In this document: piece after piece, positions 63,463-64,000 of the stretch
Numbering within the stretch: the stretch's first letter is position 1
How the letters are laid out: every line of letters begins with the position of its first letter
DNA from: Aricia agestis
Lineage: Eukaryota; Arthropoda; Insecta; Lepidoptera; Lycaenidae
DNA length: 64,000 nucleotides
Reading direction: 5' to 3'
NCBI RefSeq assembly: GCF_905147365.1
Contig: NC_056428.1
Location: forward strand, 17,018,001 to 17,082,000
Program-made: the position numbers and the translations under genes
The notes under the pieces: model-generated
What the model was told of the DNA's origin: nothing
The model's input: only the letters and a program-made list of their open reading frames with translations
Databases searched by the model: none

Positions 63463-64000
63463 CTCCTTCCTGGTCAACTTCAATTCAACGCTGCGGCTGT
63501 GAGGAAGCAGTACCTCCAGCGTCCCAGCTTCACACGAATATTCCAGGAGAGTAGCCGTACGGTCCATAAGTGACAGTCGAGTAGGCACTTTACCACGACC
63601 TTATAAATTTTGTGTCTCACCTACCGGGCATATTTAATTTGTTTTTTTTTTAATATACTTAATTGTTATCTGGACACCGAATTTTATTAACCCTGTAGCG
63701 GTAGGTGTTACATGAAGAAAATAAAAAAAACGCTTTTATAAAAGAATTTCAAAGACATCAACTAGAATGCAACAAGTTGCATCAAAAGTAAGTATAATTT
63801 GGAGAAGTCCTGCCAGGAATTCAACACTGAGGCACAGAATATAATATAATAGTACTCCGTAATAGTGTTTATCTTGAACCATCTTGTCAAAGTGTTGGTT
63901 CTCAAAAGGATGATTCTTCATGTAGGAAAACTATTAATAGTGCAGTCTTTGTGTGTTATTTAAAGAATACTTATATAGTGTTTGCACTGATGAGGTACAC
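63463..64000. other. Flank of the hAT element, possible disrupted - strand frame
   Basis: 63463-63590 belongs to a GC-richer open frame on the - strand that continues at 60540-60592 on the other side of the hAT insertion (see findings). The rest of the window to 64000 is AT-rich; the - strand ORF at 63736-63921 has no recognisable domain. Confidence 0.35.

Overview
This window looks like nuclear DNA of a moth or butterfly (Lepidoptera). It is AT-rich, has two intron-bearing conserved animal genes, and is otherwise packed with transposons typical of lepidopteran genomes (small Helitrons ending in CTAG, jockey/R1/CR1-like LINEs, many MITEs, a copia LTR element, a hAT transposon). The species cannot be named from sequence alone.

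Two host genes are supported, and both have exons too small or too split to stand out as long ORFs. (1) On the + strand, the last two coding exons of a CYRI/FAM49 gene (CYFIP-related Rac1 interactor) lie at 9313-9590 and 39027-39291. They are separated by a 29.4 kb phase-2 intron. Earlier exons were not found upstream. (2) On the - strand, a complete four-exon CNEP1R1/TMEM188 gene (regulatory subunit of the CTDNEP1 lipin phosphatase, 126 aa) runs from 53485 down to 45878. The genes converge tail to tail with about 6.6 kb between their stop codons.

Layout. 1-9312: intronic or upstream DNA with several MITEs, two small Helitrons, a THAP fragment and jockey-LINE 3' ends. 9591-39026: the CYRI intron, a transposon nest. 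It holds a LINE C-terminal fragment, two adjacent perfect palindromes, several long inverted-repeat elements, a ~170 bp tandem array, a 5.2 kb array of ~1.2 kb repeats interrupted by a Helitron, an R1-like LINE with a 40-T tail, a MITE split by a jockey LINE that is itself split by a CR1/jockey-type LINE, and a third LINE with a C-terminal zinc finger that is split by another MITE. 39292-45877: CYRI 3' flank with piggyBac-type, Harbinger-type and CpG-rich MITEs. 45878-53485: CNEP1R1. Its second intron contains a hAT MITE and a 2.7 kb foldback element whose arms are 133 bp tandem repeats around an exon-like centre. 53900-54300: a THAP-domain remnant. 54799-60544: a young copia element broken by two later insertions. 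60601-63454: a complete-looking hAT transposon with one uninterrupted transposase ORF and perfect 8 bp target duplications.

The least ordinary structures are the foldback element with tandem-repeat arms (48314-50993), the intact hAT element with a likely non-autonomous relative in the CNEP1R1 intron, the Helitron whose empty site is preserved in neighbouring tandem repeats, and the nested insertion series in the CYRI intron. No CRISPR, bacterial operon or tRNA/rRNA gene was seen.
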